Shown here: in pieces, positions 34,120 to 42,646 of the stretch | How the letters are laid out: every line of letters starts with the position of its first letter | Numbering within the stretch: the first letter of the stretch is position 1 | From: JASHUC01 sp035606175 | GTDB taxonomy: Bacteria > Pseudomonadota > Gammaproteobacteria > Steroidobacterales > Steroidobacteraceae | Reading direction: 5' to 3' | Assembly (NCBI GenBank): GCA_035606175.1 | Contig: DATNFW010000065.1 | Coordinates: 1 to 64,000 of the forward strand | Length of the DNA: 64,000 nucleotides | Program-made: the position numbers and the translations under genes | The notes under the pieces: generated by a model | What the model was told of the DNA's origin: nothing | The model's database searches: none | Seen by the model: the letters and a program-made list of their open reading frames with translations, nothing else

Positions 34120-35452
34120 CGGACGTCTCGCGCGCGGCTGGCCCTGCTGCCGCTGCCGGGGAAGCATCCCGCTCGCGATCTATCGGAGCCGATCGAGCGT
34201 GCGCTGCGCTCGCGAGTCGTGCGTGCTCCCGAGACGAGCGCTGCGGAGCCGGCGCATTCGCGGCGATGATCGTGCGCACTCGCGCCTCCGCCGCTGCACC
34301 GCTCGCATCGAACACACTGGTCGCATAGAGAGCGGCCGCTGAATCGGTTGCACCGCCCGTCGGGCTGCCGGCAGCCTGCGGGAAGCGCTTTCCGTCCTGG
34401 TCTCGAATGCTCACTTCGACTTTCATCGACAGACCGATCTGAAGCGGATGCGCCTCGAGCTCGCGTGGGTCGAGAGCGATGCGTACCGGCACGCGCTGCA
34501 CGATCTTGATCCAGTTGCCCGTCGCATTCTGGGCGGGCAGAAGCGCGAACGCGGAGCCCGTACCCGCACCGAGACCGGCGACTCGCCCGTGAAAGATCAC
34601 TTTGCGGCCGTAGAGATCGGAGGTAACCGACACCGGCTGGCCGATGCGCAGGGAGGCGAGCTGCGGCTCCTTGAAATTGGCCTCCACCCACACCTGATCG
34701 AGTGGCACCACCGACATGAGCGCTGCGCCCGGGTTCACGCGCTCCCCGAGCTGCACGTTGCGCTTGGCGATGAGGCCTGCAACGGGGGCCGGCAGCACTG
34801 TGCGGCTCAATTGCAGGTAGGCGCTGCGCACGGCCGCCGCGGCATCGCGCACATCCGGATGGCTCGCGAGTGTCGTACCGTCGGTGCGGGCGCGATTCGC
34901 CGCGAGCTGCTCCTTCGCCGCGTTGAGCGCGGCGCGATCGCCTCTCACGGTATCGCGCGCATGCTGGAGCTCCTCGCCCGAGATCGCCCCGGAGCTGCCG
35001 AGCCGCTCGCGGCGCGCGAGATCCTTCTGCGCCATTGCGAGCTCGGAGGCGCGCAGCTCCACGTCCGCGTTGAGCTCCGCCGAGGTCGCAAAGAGATTGC
35101 GCACTTCGCGCACACTGCGCGCGAGCCGGGCATCGGCTTCATCGAGCGCGAGCTGCGCATCCGCCGGATCGAGCTTCACGAGCGGCTGCCCCGCGCGCAC
35201 GAGCTGGGTGTCGTCCGCGCCGATCGCAACGACGGTACCGGAGATCTGCGGCGTGATCTCGACGACGTTGCCATCGACGTACGCATCGTCCGTGGTCACG
35301 CGCCAGCGCGCATCGCTCAGCCAGTAGACCGACCATGTGAGGCCACACACGACGAACACGCCCGCTGCGATCGCGAGCCACCGCCAGCGCGGATTGTCCC
35401 GCGAGGAGAGCCTGCCGTTGCGTACGGCTTTCGCATTTGATTCGGGATTCAT
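34109..35452 (-). CDS. emrA: membrane-fusion efflux adapter (EmrA-type)
   Basis: A 447-residue periplasmic adapter anchored by one N-terminal helix (WLAIAAGVFVVCGLTWSVYWL). Next are the lipoyl/barrel motif TDDAYVDGNVVEITPQISGTV, a coiled-coil hairpin (about residues 90-195), and the second lipoyl half LPAPVAGLIAKRNVQLGERV, followed by VEANFKEPQL, the EmrA signature. The last 100 or so residues (from about 350) are Ala/Ser/Arg-rich and probably disordered, an extension beyond the usual EmrA end. Start and upstream stop share an ATGA overlap. Confidence 0.92.
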   Translation of the reverse strand: MNPESNAKAVRNGRLSSRDNPRWRWLAIAAGVFVVCGLTWSVYWLSDARWRVTTDDAYVDGNVVEITPQISGTVVAIGADDTQLVRAGQPLVKLDPADAQLALDEADARLARSVREVRNLFATSAELNADVELRASELAMAQKDLARRERLGSSGAISGEELQHARDTVRGDRAALNAAKEQLAANRARTDGTTLASHPDVRDAAAAVRSAYLQLSRTVLPAPVAGLIAKRNVQLGERVNPGAALMSVVPLDQVWVEANFKEPQLASLRIGQPVSVTSDLYGRKVIFHGRVAGLGAGTGSAFALLPAQNATGNWIKIVQRVPVRIALDPRELEAHPLQIGLSMKVEVSIRDQDGKRFPQAAGSPTGGATDSAAALYATSVFDASGAAAEARVRTIIAANAPAPQRSSREHARLASAAHARSAPIDRERDASPAAAAGPAARETSDGL

Positions 35453-36885
35453 TTTCCGTCCTCCGCTGGCACGAAGCCTCCACCGAGCGAGCGTTCGAGA
35501 TCGATCGAGACGTCCCACGCACGCGCACGCAAATCCGCCTCGAGGTTCCGTTGTGCGAGCAGCTGCCCGTGGGTCGTCAGCACTTGCAGGTAATTGCCCA
35601 CTCCTTCCTGGTAGCGCATGAGCGCGAGCTCGTAGGCGTCCTGCGCCGTTGCAATACCGTCCCGCTCCTCCGCTCTCTGCGCCGCGATGCTGCGGAGGGA
35701 AACCAGCTGATCGGCCACATCTCGAAGCGCATCGGCGAGCGCCTGCTCGTAGCGCTCGACCGCGGCGTCGTATTGCGCATCGCGCGCAGCGAGCGCGGCG
35801 CGACGCCGGCCCGCATCGAAAATCGGCAACGTGAGGGCGGGACCCACTCCGATCGCGCGGTTCGCAGCCGTGAAGAACGCCCCAGTCCCGAGCGCCTGCA
35901 GGCCGAGGAGCGCGGTGAGGTCCACATTGGGATAGAAATCCGCCTTCGCCGCCGCGATGCCGCGCTCTGCGGACTCCACTCGCCAGCGCAGCGCGAGAAT
36001 GTCCGGACGGCGTCCGAGAAGCTCGGCGGGCAGGCGGCTCGGCAGCCGCACATCGGGCAACGATGCGAGCTGCGGGCGGGCAATGGCGCGACCGCGATCC
36101 GGTCCTTGTCCAATGAGCGCGGCCAGCGCGTTGCGCGTGAGCTCGATACGCTCATCGAGCCGCGTGAGGTGCTCGCGCGCGTCGGGAAGCGCCGATTGCG
36201 CCTGCTTCACTTCCAGGCGCGAGTCGATCCCGGCGGAATTGCGAGCGCGGGTGAGCGAGTAGATCTGCTCGCGCTCCGCGAGCAATGTTTGAGTCACATC
36301 GCGCTCGAGATAAGCGCGCTCGAGCGCTACGTATGCATGCGCGATCGCAGCCGACAACGCGATCCGGGCCGCCTCGCCATCGAGCTCGGCCGCGCGCGCG
36401 GCCCCGACGGCCTGCTCGTAGGCCGCGCGGTTCTTGCCCCAGAGATCGAGCTCGAAGCCGAGAGTCGCCTGGAGCTCATTCAGCGTGTTCCAAGTGCCGC
36501 CGTATGGCGGCGGGATGAGCGAGTGCTCCGGAAAGAGCTCGCGCGTGCTCGATCCCGAGAGCCCGACCGCAGGGAGCCGCGCCGCCTGCGCGCTGCGCGC
36601 CGCGGCGAGCGCGAGCCGGGTGCGGGCCTGCGCTTCCTCGAGGCTCGGGCTGCCTGCGAGGGCTTCCTCGATCAAACGATCGAGCTGTGGGTCGCCGAGG
36701 GCGGTCCACCACTTCGGCGCGGGCCAGACAGGCCCGGTCTCGCTGCGACTCAATGTTTGAGAGGCGACAAGGCCATCGGGGCCGACGAGCCGCGCTCGGG
36801 GGGCGAGTCCTCTGCTCGTGGCACAGCCCGAGAGCGCGAACAGGCCGGCGAGTATCGCAGAGGCGGGCATTACGAGGCGCCTCAT
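35449..36885 (-). CDS. outer-membrane efflux lipoprotein (NodT/OprM family)
   Basis: A 478-residue TolC-like outer-membrane factor. The N terminus MRRLVMPASAILAGLFALSGCATS ends in a lipobox (LSGC), so it is a lipoprotein. Two repeats of the outer-membrane efflux domain follow, with typical LIEEALAGSPSLEEAQARTRLA and GIDSRLEVKQAQSALPDARE helices. It opens the path across the outer membrane for the EmrAB pump. It lies 159 bp downstream of the MarR gene, with a MarR-type operator in the gap. Confidence 0.92.
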   Translation of the reverse strand: MRRLVMPASAILAGLFALSGCATSRGLAPRARLVGPDGLVASQTLSRSETGPVWPAPKWWTALGDPQLDRLIEEALAGSPSLEEAQARTRLALAAARSAQAARLPAVGLSGSSTRELFPEHSLIPPPYGGTWNTLNELQATLGFELDLWGKNRAAYEQAVGAARAAELDGEAARIALSAAIAHAYVALERAYLERDVTQTLLAEREQIYSLTRARNSAGIDSRLEVKQAQSALPDAREHLTRLDERIELTRNALAALIGQGPDRGRAIARPQLASLPDVRLPSRLPAELLGRRPDILALRWRVESAERGIAAAKADFYPNVDLTALLGLQALGTGAFFTAANRAIGVGPALTLPIFDAGRRRAALAARDAQYDAAVERYEQALADALRDVADQLVSLRSIAAQRAEERDGIATAQDAYELALMRYQEGVGNYLQVLTTHGQLLAQRNLEADLRARAWDVSIDLERSLGGGFVPAEDGK

Positions 36886-37013
36886 ACGCGCGCCTGTGCG
36901 TTGCGGTGCATGAAATGCGTGACTCTCGCGATCATCTTCGTTTCTCCGATCCAGCGCCCTCCTGGCCTTGTGCCGTCCATGGTTGCTCGGGCTGTCAATG
37001 TCTGGGCTAAATA

Positions 37014-37032
37014 TGCCTAGGCAATCATTGCC
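37014..37032 (-). promoter_or_regulatory. MarR-type operator upstream of the efflux operon
   Basis: The 19-base sequence TGCCTAGGCAATCATTGCC contains two palindromes: GCCTAGGC (37015-37022) and GGCAAT-C-ATTGCC (37020-37032). It matches a second site at 37565-37583 in 16 of 19 positions. On the reverse strand it lies directly upstream of TATTTA, a possible -10 box for the OMF-emrA-emrB genes. It begins a few bases after the MarR stop codon. Confidence 0.65.
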
Positions 37033-37044
37033 CTAAAAAAGGGG

Positions 37045-37548
37045 TCACACGTTGTCGAGCATGCGCCGCAGAAAGCCCTCGAGCTGGCGCGCCTCGGCCT
37101 TCGTGAAGCCGCGCAGCAGGCTGTTGAGCGCCTGGCGCGTGATTTCCATCATGATCGGCCACACGGTCCGCCCGCTTTCCGTGAGCTCGAGATAGACGAG
37201 CCGCCGGTCATTCGGGCAGCGTTCGCGGCGAATGAGGCCCTTGTTCTCCAGCCGGTCGACCATGCGCGTCATCGCACCGGCATCGTAGGAAACGCTCCTG
37301 CAGAGACTCGCCGCCGACTTGGCCTCGGAGTCGATCGCGATGGTGGCGATGATCCGAAATTGCGGCCAGCTGAGCTCGAACGCGGCGAGCTGCGGGTGCG
37401 CGGCGAACCGCCGCTCGAGCGAGGTGCCCATCTCCTCCCGCAGGCGATTCACGAGATATCCGACCGCCCTGCGCGGCTCGTACGACTCGGCGTCGTAGAC
37501 CTCCGCAGCCTCAGCGTTCGACATCCTTCGGTTTGCCGCCGCTACCAT
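37045..37548 (-). CDS. MarR-family transcriptional regulator
   Basis: A 167-residue MarR regulator with the winged helix in the middle: LCRSVSYDAGAMTRMVDRLENKGLIRRE and the wing CPNDRRLVYLELTESG. MarR dimers usually repress efflux genes until a drug or phenolic ligand binds. It is the first gene of the efflux cluster, and operator-like sites stand at both its own promoter and the next gene's. The start is unsure: ATG 37548 would be almost leaderless given the -10 box, while ATG 37524 (MSNAEAAEV) has AAGG immediately before it, too close for a good ribosome site. Confidence 0.9.
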   Translation of the reverse strand: MVAAANRRMSNAEAAEVYDAESYEPRRAVGYLVNRLREEMGTSLERRFAAHPQLAAFELSWPQFRIIATIAIDSEAKSAASLCRSVSYDAGAMTRMVDRLENKGLIRRERCPNDRRLVYLELTESGRTVWPIMMEITRQALNSLLRGFTKAEARQLEGFLRRMLDNV

Positions 37549-37556
37549 GGCTCGCC

Positions 37557-37585
37557 ACTTTACTTGCCTAGGCTGTCATTGTCAA
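37557..37585 (-). promoter_or_regulatory. sigma-70 promoter with embedded operator, marR gene
   Basis: On the reverse strand TTGACA (37585-37580) is a perfect -35 box and TAAAGT (37562-37557) is a -10 box at the ideal 17-bp spacing. The operator-like sequence at 37565-37583 fills the spacer, so a bound MarR dimer would block RNA polymerase. This predicts negative autoregulation. The start point would fall near 37550, only a base or two before ATG 37548. Confidence 0.7.
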
Positions 37586-37680
37586 GGCTTTTATTGCCTC
37601 GCAATTTTGGCAGCAGCCCCGGCGCGCGCAGCCGTCGTTATCATCGCGCGATATGGTTTTAACGACGACGGCGGCCGCGC

Positions 37681-38493
37681 GTGCTCAAATTCTCCGTGAA
37701 TCTCAGCCTCCTCTTTCGCGAGCGGCCGCTTCTCGAGCGCTTCGCGTCCGCGCGTGCGGCGGGCTTCGGCGCCGCGGAGATTCAAGTCCCGTATGAATGG
37801 CCGGCCGGGGAGATCGCGCGCGCGGCAAACGAGGCGAGCCTGCCCGTCGTGCTGATCAACGCGCCGCTCGGTCCGGACTCGAGCTCACCGGGCATGGCCT
37901 GCCGGCCCGAGCATCGGGCCGCCTTCCGCGAGTCGCTCGAGCGCGCGGCGGAGTATGCCGAGGCGCTGCGCGCCCCGTGCGTCAATGTTCTCACGGGGCG
38001 TGCGGCGGGTGCCGAGCGCGAGCAGTGCCTCGGGCTGCTCGTCGAGCACCTCTCGCTCGCCGCGGAAGTGCTGGCACGCGTCGGCTCGCGGCCGCTTCTC
38101 GAGATGATCAATCCCCACGATGTTCCCGGCTATTGCATAACGAGCTTCGATGCGGCGATGGAGATTCTCTCCCGCTCCGATCCGCGCCTTGGCCTGCAGT
38201 TCGATATCTATCATGCGGCGCGTCTCGGGCTCGATCCGGCGGCCGCATTCAGTGCCGTGCACGAGCGCGTCGCTCATGTTCAGTTCGCGGACAGCCCGGG
38301 GCGGCACGAGCCCGGGACGGGTGCGCTCGATTTCAACCGGATCTTCGCCGCCATCGAGCAAACCGGCTACACGGGCTGGCTCGGGGCGGAGTACCACCCC
38401 TCCGTGCAAACGGCGGACACCCTCGACTGGCTCCGTACGCGGTGCGCGCCTCAGGCGGCGGTACCCGGGGCGCAGGACGCGCGCGGCCGGTAG
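37681..38493 (+). CDS. hyi: hydroxypyruvate isomerase-like TIM-barrel protein
   Basis: A 270-residue xylose-isomerase-like TIM barrel. It begins LKFSVNLSLLFRERPLLERF and carries MACRPEHRAAFRESL, LLEMINPHDVPGY with a metal-binding glutamate, LQFDIYHAARLG, VQFADSPGRHEPGTGALDF and WLGAEYHP. These are the hallmarks of hydroxypyruvate isomerase (Hyi/Gip), which converts hydroxypyruvate and tartronate semialdehyde. Related OtnI-type 2-oxo-tetronate isomerases share the pattern, so the substrate is not certain. The start codon is GTG at 37681. It is divergent from marR. Confidence 0.85.
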   Translation: MLKFSVNLSLLFRERPLLERFASARAAGFGAAEIQVPYEWPAGEIARAANEASLPVVLINAPLGPDSSSPGMACRPEHRAAFRESLERAAEYAEALRAPCVNVLTGRAAGAEREQCLGLLVEHLSLAAEVLARVGSRPLLEMINPHDVPGYCITSFDAAMEILSRSDPRLGLQFDIYHAARLGLDPAAAFSAVHERVAHVQFADSPGRHEPGTGALDFNRIFAAIEQTGYTGWLGAEYHPSVQTADTLDWLRTRCAPQAAVPGAQDARGR

Positions 38494-38508
38494 GAAGTCC
38501 GCGCGCGC

Positions 38509-39402
38509 TCAACCAACCGGCAGCGACAGGAGCGTTGCGCCGATCCGGGTCGGAATCACCCACACTCGCCCGGGCTCCTCGTGGATTACGGGATCGCCGG
38601 GGCGGCACTCGGGACATTGCGGCTTGTGAGACAGGTCGGCGAAGTGCCGGTTTGCCGACTCGAGCGTCGCGGGACTCGTGAGGCGTGCGATCACGACCGC
38701 AAGGGCGTGGCTCAGGTCGAGCGCTGCCGCGCTCATCTCCTCATCGAGCTCACCCCCGGAGCGGAAAGCGGCGGCAGACTCTCGCGGACGACCCCAATCG
38801 GCCACGATCGGCCGCCCGTAGCGGCGGATGTTGAATCGCGTGTCGCTCTGCCCCGCCGCCCCCGCATAGTGGATCAACCTCACGCTGGCTCGCGCGACGA
38901 GCTGAACCGTGTGCAACTGGTCCTCGAGCTCGCATTTGAAAGTGGCGACCGCAGCGTCCTGGCCGGTGAGCTGAGCGAGTTCCGCGTCCGCATCGGCGCT
39001 CGAGGTGACGATCTTGAGCGCACGCCAAGGCCAGTTCGCCTGTTGCGCAGGATCGAGGGCTGCCGAGATGGCGGCGAAGAATCCCCGATCGGTCTGTTCG
39101 GTCTGCCAGGCGCGGGGAAGCGGGTCCCAGCCGTCCCGCGCATAGCGACGGATGATCGGCACGGCAGCGTAGAGTCCAAGCTTCAACGCGAGCTGCTCTG
39201 CCTCCGCGGGCGGCAGCGGATGGGCGTGATGCACGACGGTGAGCGCCATGGGCGCAGCGACGATCACCAGCGTGGGACGCTGATCCGGCGAGAGAGCGGC
39301 GGCAGGCGCCGGTGCCGACGCGTTCACCCAGGTGGGCAGCAGGACGAGCGTAACGGCCGCCCACGAGATCGAGACGCGCCGCGCGGCGCTCCATATGCGC
39401 AT
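38509..39402 (-). CDS. exported protein of unknown function
   Basis: A 297-residue protein with a signal peptide (ISWAAVTLVLLPTWVNASAPA) and a soluble domain I do not recognise. Visible traits are a His-rich start (VVHHAHPLPP), a helical middle (AEAEQLALKLGLYAAVPIIRRYA), a strand-rich part with TVQLVARASVRLIHY, and a CPEC pair near the C terminus (KPQCPECRPGD) that could bind metal or form a disulphide. ATG 39402 begins the signal sequence. It converges with hyi (15 bp) and is divergent from the SDR gene. Confidence 0.7.
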   Translation of the reverse strand: MRIWSAARRVSISWAAVTLVLLPTWVNASAPAPAAALSPDQRPTLVIVAAPMALTVVHHAHPLPPAEAEQLALKLGLYAAVPIIRRYARDGWDPLPRAWQTEQTDRGFFAAISAALDPAQQANWPWRALKIVTSSADADAELAQLTGQDAAVATFKCELEDQLHTVQLVARASVRLIHYAGAAGQSDTRFNIRRYGRPIVADWGRPRESAAAFRSGGELDEEMSAAALDLSHALAVVIARLTSPATLESANRHFADLSHKPQCPECRPGDPVIHEEPGRVWVIPTRIGATLLSLPVG

Positions 39403-39501
39403 ATCGGTCGCATGATACGCCACCCCCGCCGCCCACTCGCAGCTGTGTGTAAGATGCGCCGACCCGGAATCGACGGGCATCTCAATCGGAGGCGGCCGGT
39501 T

Positions 39502-40332
39502 ATGAAGATCGCTGAGCTGTTCAAAGTAGAGGGCTACGGCGTCGTCGTCACGGGCGGTGCGAGCGGCCTGGGGCTCGGCTACGCCGAGGCGCTCGCCGAG
39601 AACGGCGCGCGCGTGACGCTGCTCGATGTGGATTCACGCCGCATCGAGGAGGAGACCGCTCGACTGCGCAAGGCCGGGTACGACGTGCGCGGCGAAGCTG
39701 TCGATGTCACCGACCACCCCGCGCTCGACCGGGCGATCGATGCGGCGGCGGAGACGTACGGCCGGCTCGATGTCGTATTCGCGAATGCCGGCATCGACTC
39801 CGGTCCTGGATTCGTGAGCGGCTGGGTAGGCGAGGCGCGCCCCCGCAACCCCGAGGGCGCGCTCGAGAGCTACACCGACGAGCGCTGGAACCGCGTCATC
39901 GACATCAACCTCAACGGCGTGTTCGCGACGCTCCGCGCAGCGGCGCGTCATATGAAGCCGCGAGGCCGCGGACGCATCATCGTCACGACCTCCCTCGCCG
40001 CGGTCAAATGCGAGGGCGTCATCGGCGCGGCCTACATGGCTGCGAAGGCGGGAGCAGCGCATCTCGTCGAGAATGTGGCGCTCGAGCTCGCCGCCTACGA
40101 CATTACGGTCAATGCAATCGCACCCGGGTTCTTCATCACCAATATCGGTGGCGGCCACGCCAAGAATCCGGAAGTGCAGCGCATGGTTTCCAAGTGGGTG
40201 CCGATGCACCGCGTCGGCTTCCCCAAAGACATCAAAGGGCTCGCGCTATTCCTCGCCTCGCCCGCCTCGGCGTACGTGACGGGGCAACAGATCATCATCG
40301 ACGGCGGCTGGGGGCTCGGGATGGCGGACTGA
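39502..40332 (+). CDS. short-chain dehydrogenase/reductase
   Basis: A 276-residue classical SDR. It has the NAD(P) loop VVTGGASGLGLGYAEAL, an acidic residue after strand 2 (LLDVDSRR) that favours NAD, NAG (FANAGIDSG), catalytic serine (TTSLAAVK), and Y178-x-x-x-K182 (YMAAKAGA). It oxidises or reduces an alcohol or ketone, with no substrate clue. An insert near residues 105-125 (VSGWVGEARPRNPEGALESYTDERW) widens the active-site region. GGAGG lies about 9 bases upstream of the ATG at 39502. It converges with the bkd operon. Confidence 0.9.
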   Translation: MKIAELFKVEGYGVVVTGGASGLGLGYAEALAENGARVTLLDVDSRRIEEETARLRKAGYDVRGEAVDVTDHPALDRAIDAAAETYGRLDVVFANAGIDSGPGFVSGWVGEARPRNPEGALESYTDERWNRVIDINLNGVFATLRAAARHMKPRGRGRIIVTTSLAAVKCEGVIGAAYMAAKAGAAHLVENVALELAAYDITVNAIAPGFFITNIGGGHAKNPEVQRMVSKWVPMHRVGFPKDIKGLALFLASPASAYVTGQQIIIDGGWGLGMAD

Positions 40333-40377
40333 GCGGGCACTGAGCGGCCATCGCGCTCCGATACGAAGCTCGAAACC

Positions 40378-41604
40378 TCAATCCGCGAAGATCATCGCCG
40401 GGTGCTCCAGGCGCTCCCTGAGCGACTGAATCATCGCCGCAGCGTCGTACCCATCGACGAAGCGGTGATCGAATGAGGAGGAGAGATTCATCATGCGCCG
40501 CACGACGATCGATCCGTCCACGACGACCGGCCGCTCGACGGCGCGATTGACGCCGACGATCGCGAGCTCCGGAGCATTGATGATGGGTGTCGAGGCGATC
40601 CCTCCGAGCTTGCCCAGGCTCGTGACGGTGATCGTCGAGCCGGAAAGCTCCGCGCGCGTCGCCTGGTTCGTCCGAGCGGCCTCCGAGACACGGCGGATCT
40701 CGCGCGCGAGATCGTCGAGCGAGCGCCGCTCGGCGTGGCGGACGACCGGCACCTTGAGTCCCTCGGCCGTTTGAGTCGCGATGCCGACATGCACCGCGCG
40801 ATGCCGCACGATGACGCCGCGCGCTGCATCGTAGAGGCCATTGCATTGCGGATGCTCGGCAACCGTGCGAGCGAGCGCGAGCACGAGGAACGGCAGATAT
40901 GTGAGCGACGCCGTGCCCTGCGCACGCCGGCTGTTGAGATAGACGCGCAGCCGCTCGAGCTCGGTCACGTCGACTTCCTCGACGTACGAGAAATGCGGGA
41001 TGTTGCGCGCGCTCTCGCTCATGCGCTCGGCGATGACCCGCCGCACACCGATGACCCGAATCTCCTCCGTCGCATCCCCTGCCGCCGCGGGAGCTCGTAC
41101 TGGGCGATCGGGGCTTCCGCTCGCCGCCTCGTCCGCTGCGGTTGCGCGGCTCTCCTCGCCCAAGTGCGCTTCGAGATCGCTCCGCAGAACTCGACCGTGG
41201 GGCCCGGAGCCCTCGATGCTCGCGAGATCGATGCCCGCTTCGCGTGCGCGACGGCGGATCGCCGGCGATGTGAGCACGCGACTGCCGCTCGCCGCATGCG
41301 AGGCGCTGCCGTCCCGCGCGGCCGGCTTCGCCCCGGATGCCGCCTTGCCGGCGCGCTCTGCGGCCTCTGTCTCAAATACGACGAGCTCCGATCCCACCGC
41401 CACTTTCTCCGCCGGCTCACCCCGTACCGACACGATGCGCCCGGAAACCGGCGCGGGCACCTCCACGGTCGCCTTCTCGGTCATCATCTCGACGAGCGGA
41501 TCGTCCTCCGCGACCGTGTCGCCCGGCTTCACGCGCCAGGCGACGATCTCCGCATCGACGGTGCCCTCGCCGAGATCCGGCAGTTTGAAAACGTAGCGGC
41601 TCAC
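40378..41604 (-). CDS. bkdB: branched-chain keto-acid dehydrogenase E2 (dihydrolipoyl acyltransferase)
   Basis: A 408-residue E2 subunit. It has an N-terminal lipoyl domain (FKLPDLGEG, lipoyl-lysine K44 in MMTEKATVEV), an Ala-rich linker, a peripheral subunit-binding domain (SPAIRRRAREAGIDLASIEGSGPHGRVL) and the catalytic acyltransferase domain with active-site DHRFVDG (SSSFDHRFVDG). It moves the branched acyl group to CoA. The start is GTG at 41604, giving the proper lipoyl N terminus. It is last of the ilvE-bkdA1-bkdA2-bkdB operon. No E3 (lipoamide dehydrogenase) gene is in the operon, so E3 must come from elsewhere. Confidence 0.93.
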   Translation of the reverse strand: MSRYVFKLPDLGEGTVDAEIVAWRVKPGDTVAEDDPLVEMMTEKATVEVPAPVSGRIVSVRGEPAEKVAVGSELVVFETEAAERAGKAASGAKPAARDGSASHAASGSRVLTSPAIRRRAREAGIDLASIEGSGPHGRVLRSDLEAHLGEESRATAADEAASGSPDRPVRAPAAAGDATEEIRVIGVRRVIAERMSESARNIPHFSYVEEVDVTELERLRVYLNSRRAQGTASLTYLPFLVLALARTVAEHPQCNGLYDAARGVIVRHRAVHVGIATQTAEGLKVPVVRHAERRSLDDLAREIRRVSEAARTNQATRAELSGSTITVTSLGKLGGIASTPIINAPELAIVGVNRAVERPVVVDGSIVVRRMMNLSSSFDHRFVDGYDAAAMIQSLRERLEHPAMIFAD

Positions 41605-41626
41605 GGGGTGCTCGCGCGACGGTGGC

Positions 41627-42643
41627 TCACGACGCCTCCATGACGCGCCGGATCGCGGCGCCGATGCGCTCGGGCCCCGGGAAATACTCCCACTCGAACG
41701 CATGCGGATACGGCGTATCCCAGCCGGTCACGCGCTCGATCGGTGCCTGGAGATTCCAGAAGCACTCCTCTTGGACGGTCGCCGAGAGCTCCGCGCCGAA
41801 GCCGCTGAAGCGCGTGGCCTCGTGCACGATCACGCACCGTCCGGTGCGGCGCACGGACTCGCAAATCGTGTCGGTGTCGAGTGGCACGAGAGTGCGCAAA
41901 TCGATGATCTCTGCATCGGCGCCCGCGAGCCGCACGGCCGCCTCGGCGACGTGCACCATCGTCCCATACGCGAGGATCGTGAGATCCTCTCCTTTGCGCA
42001 CGATCTCGGCGCGCGCGAGCGGCAACGTGAAATGACCCGGAGGCACTTCCCCTCTCGGGTGCGTGCTCCACGGTACGGCAGGCTTGTGCCAGTCGCCATC
42101 GAACGGTCCGTTGTAGAGACGCTTCGGCTCGAAGAAGATCACCGGGTCATCGTCCTCGATCGAGGCGATGAGCAGACCCTTGGCATCGTAGGGGTTCGAG
42201 GGCATGACGACCTTGATCCCGCACACGTGCGTGAAGATGCCCTCCGGGCTCTGCGAATGCGTCTGCCCGCCGCGGATGCCCCCGCCGCAGGGCATGCGGA
42301 CGGTCACCGCCGAGGAAAACTCACCGGCCGTCCGGTACCGGAGCCGCGCGAGCTCGCTCACGATCTGATCGAACGCGGGGTAGACATAGTCCGCGAATTG
42401 CACTTCCGCGACGGGCCGCAGCCCGTTAACGCCCATGCCGATCGCAGCGGCGACGATCCCGCCCTCGGCGATCGGCGTGTCGAGCACGCGATACTCCCCG
42501 TACTTTCGCTGCAGACCGTCGGTGCACCGGAATACCCCACCGAAATAGCCCACGTCCTCTCCCATCACGACGACGGAGGCGTCGCGGCCGAGCATCACGT
42601 CGAGCGCGGAATTGACGGCCTGCACCATGTTCATCTGCGCCAC
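41627..42643 (-). CDS. bkdA2: branched-chain keto-acid dehydrogenase E1 beta
   Basis: A 338-residue transketolase-like beta subunit. It has the typical MNMVQAVNSALDVMLGRDASVVVMGEDVGYFGGVFRCT start, RVLDTPIAEGGIVAAAIGMG, and the C-terminal domain with DAEIIDLRTLVPLDTDTI and HEATRFSGFGAE. With the alpha subunit it decarboxylates keto acids from valine, leucine and isoleucine. It starts 3 bases after the bkdA1 stop. Confidence 0.93.
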   Translation of the reverse strand: MAQMNMVQAVNSALDVMLGRDASVVVMGEDVGYFGGVFRCTDGLQRKYGEYRVLDTPIAEGGIVAAAIGMGVNGLRPVAEVQFADYVYPAFDQIVSELARLRYRTAGEFSSAVTVRMPCGGGIRGGQTHSQSPEGIFTHVCGIKVVMPSNPYDAKGLLIASIEDDDPVIFFEPKRLYNGPFDGDWHKPAVPWSTHPRGEVPPGHFTLPLARAEIVRKGEDLTILAYGTMVHVAEAAVRLAGADAEIIDLRTLVPLDTDTICESVRRTGRCVIVHEATRFSGFGAELSATVQEECFWNLQAPIERVTGWDTPYPHAFEWEYFPGPERIGAAIRRVMEAS

Positions 42644-42646
42644 GAC

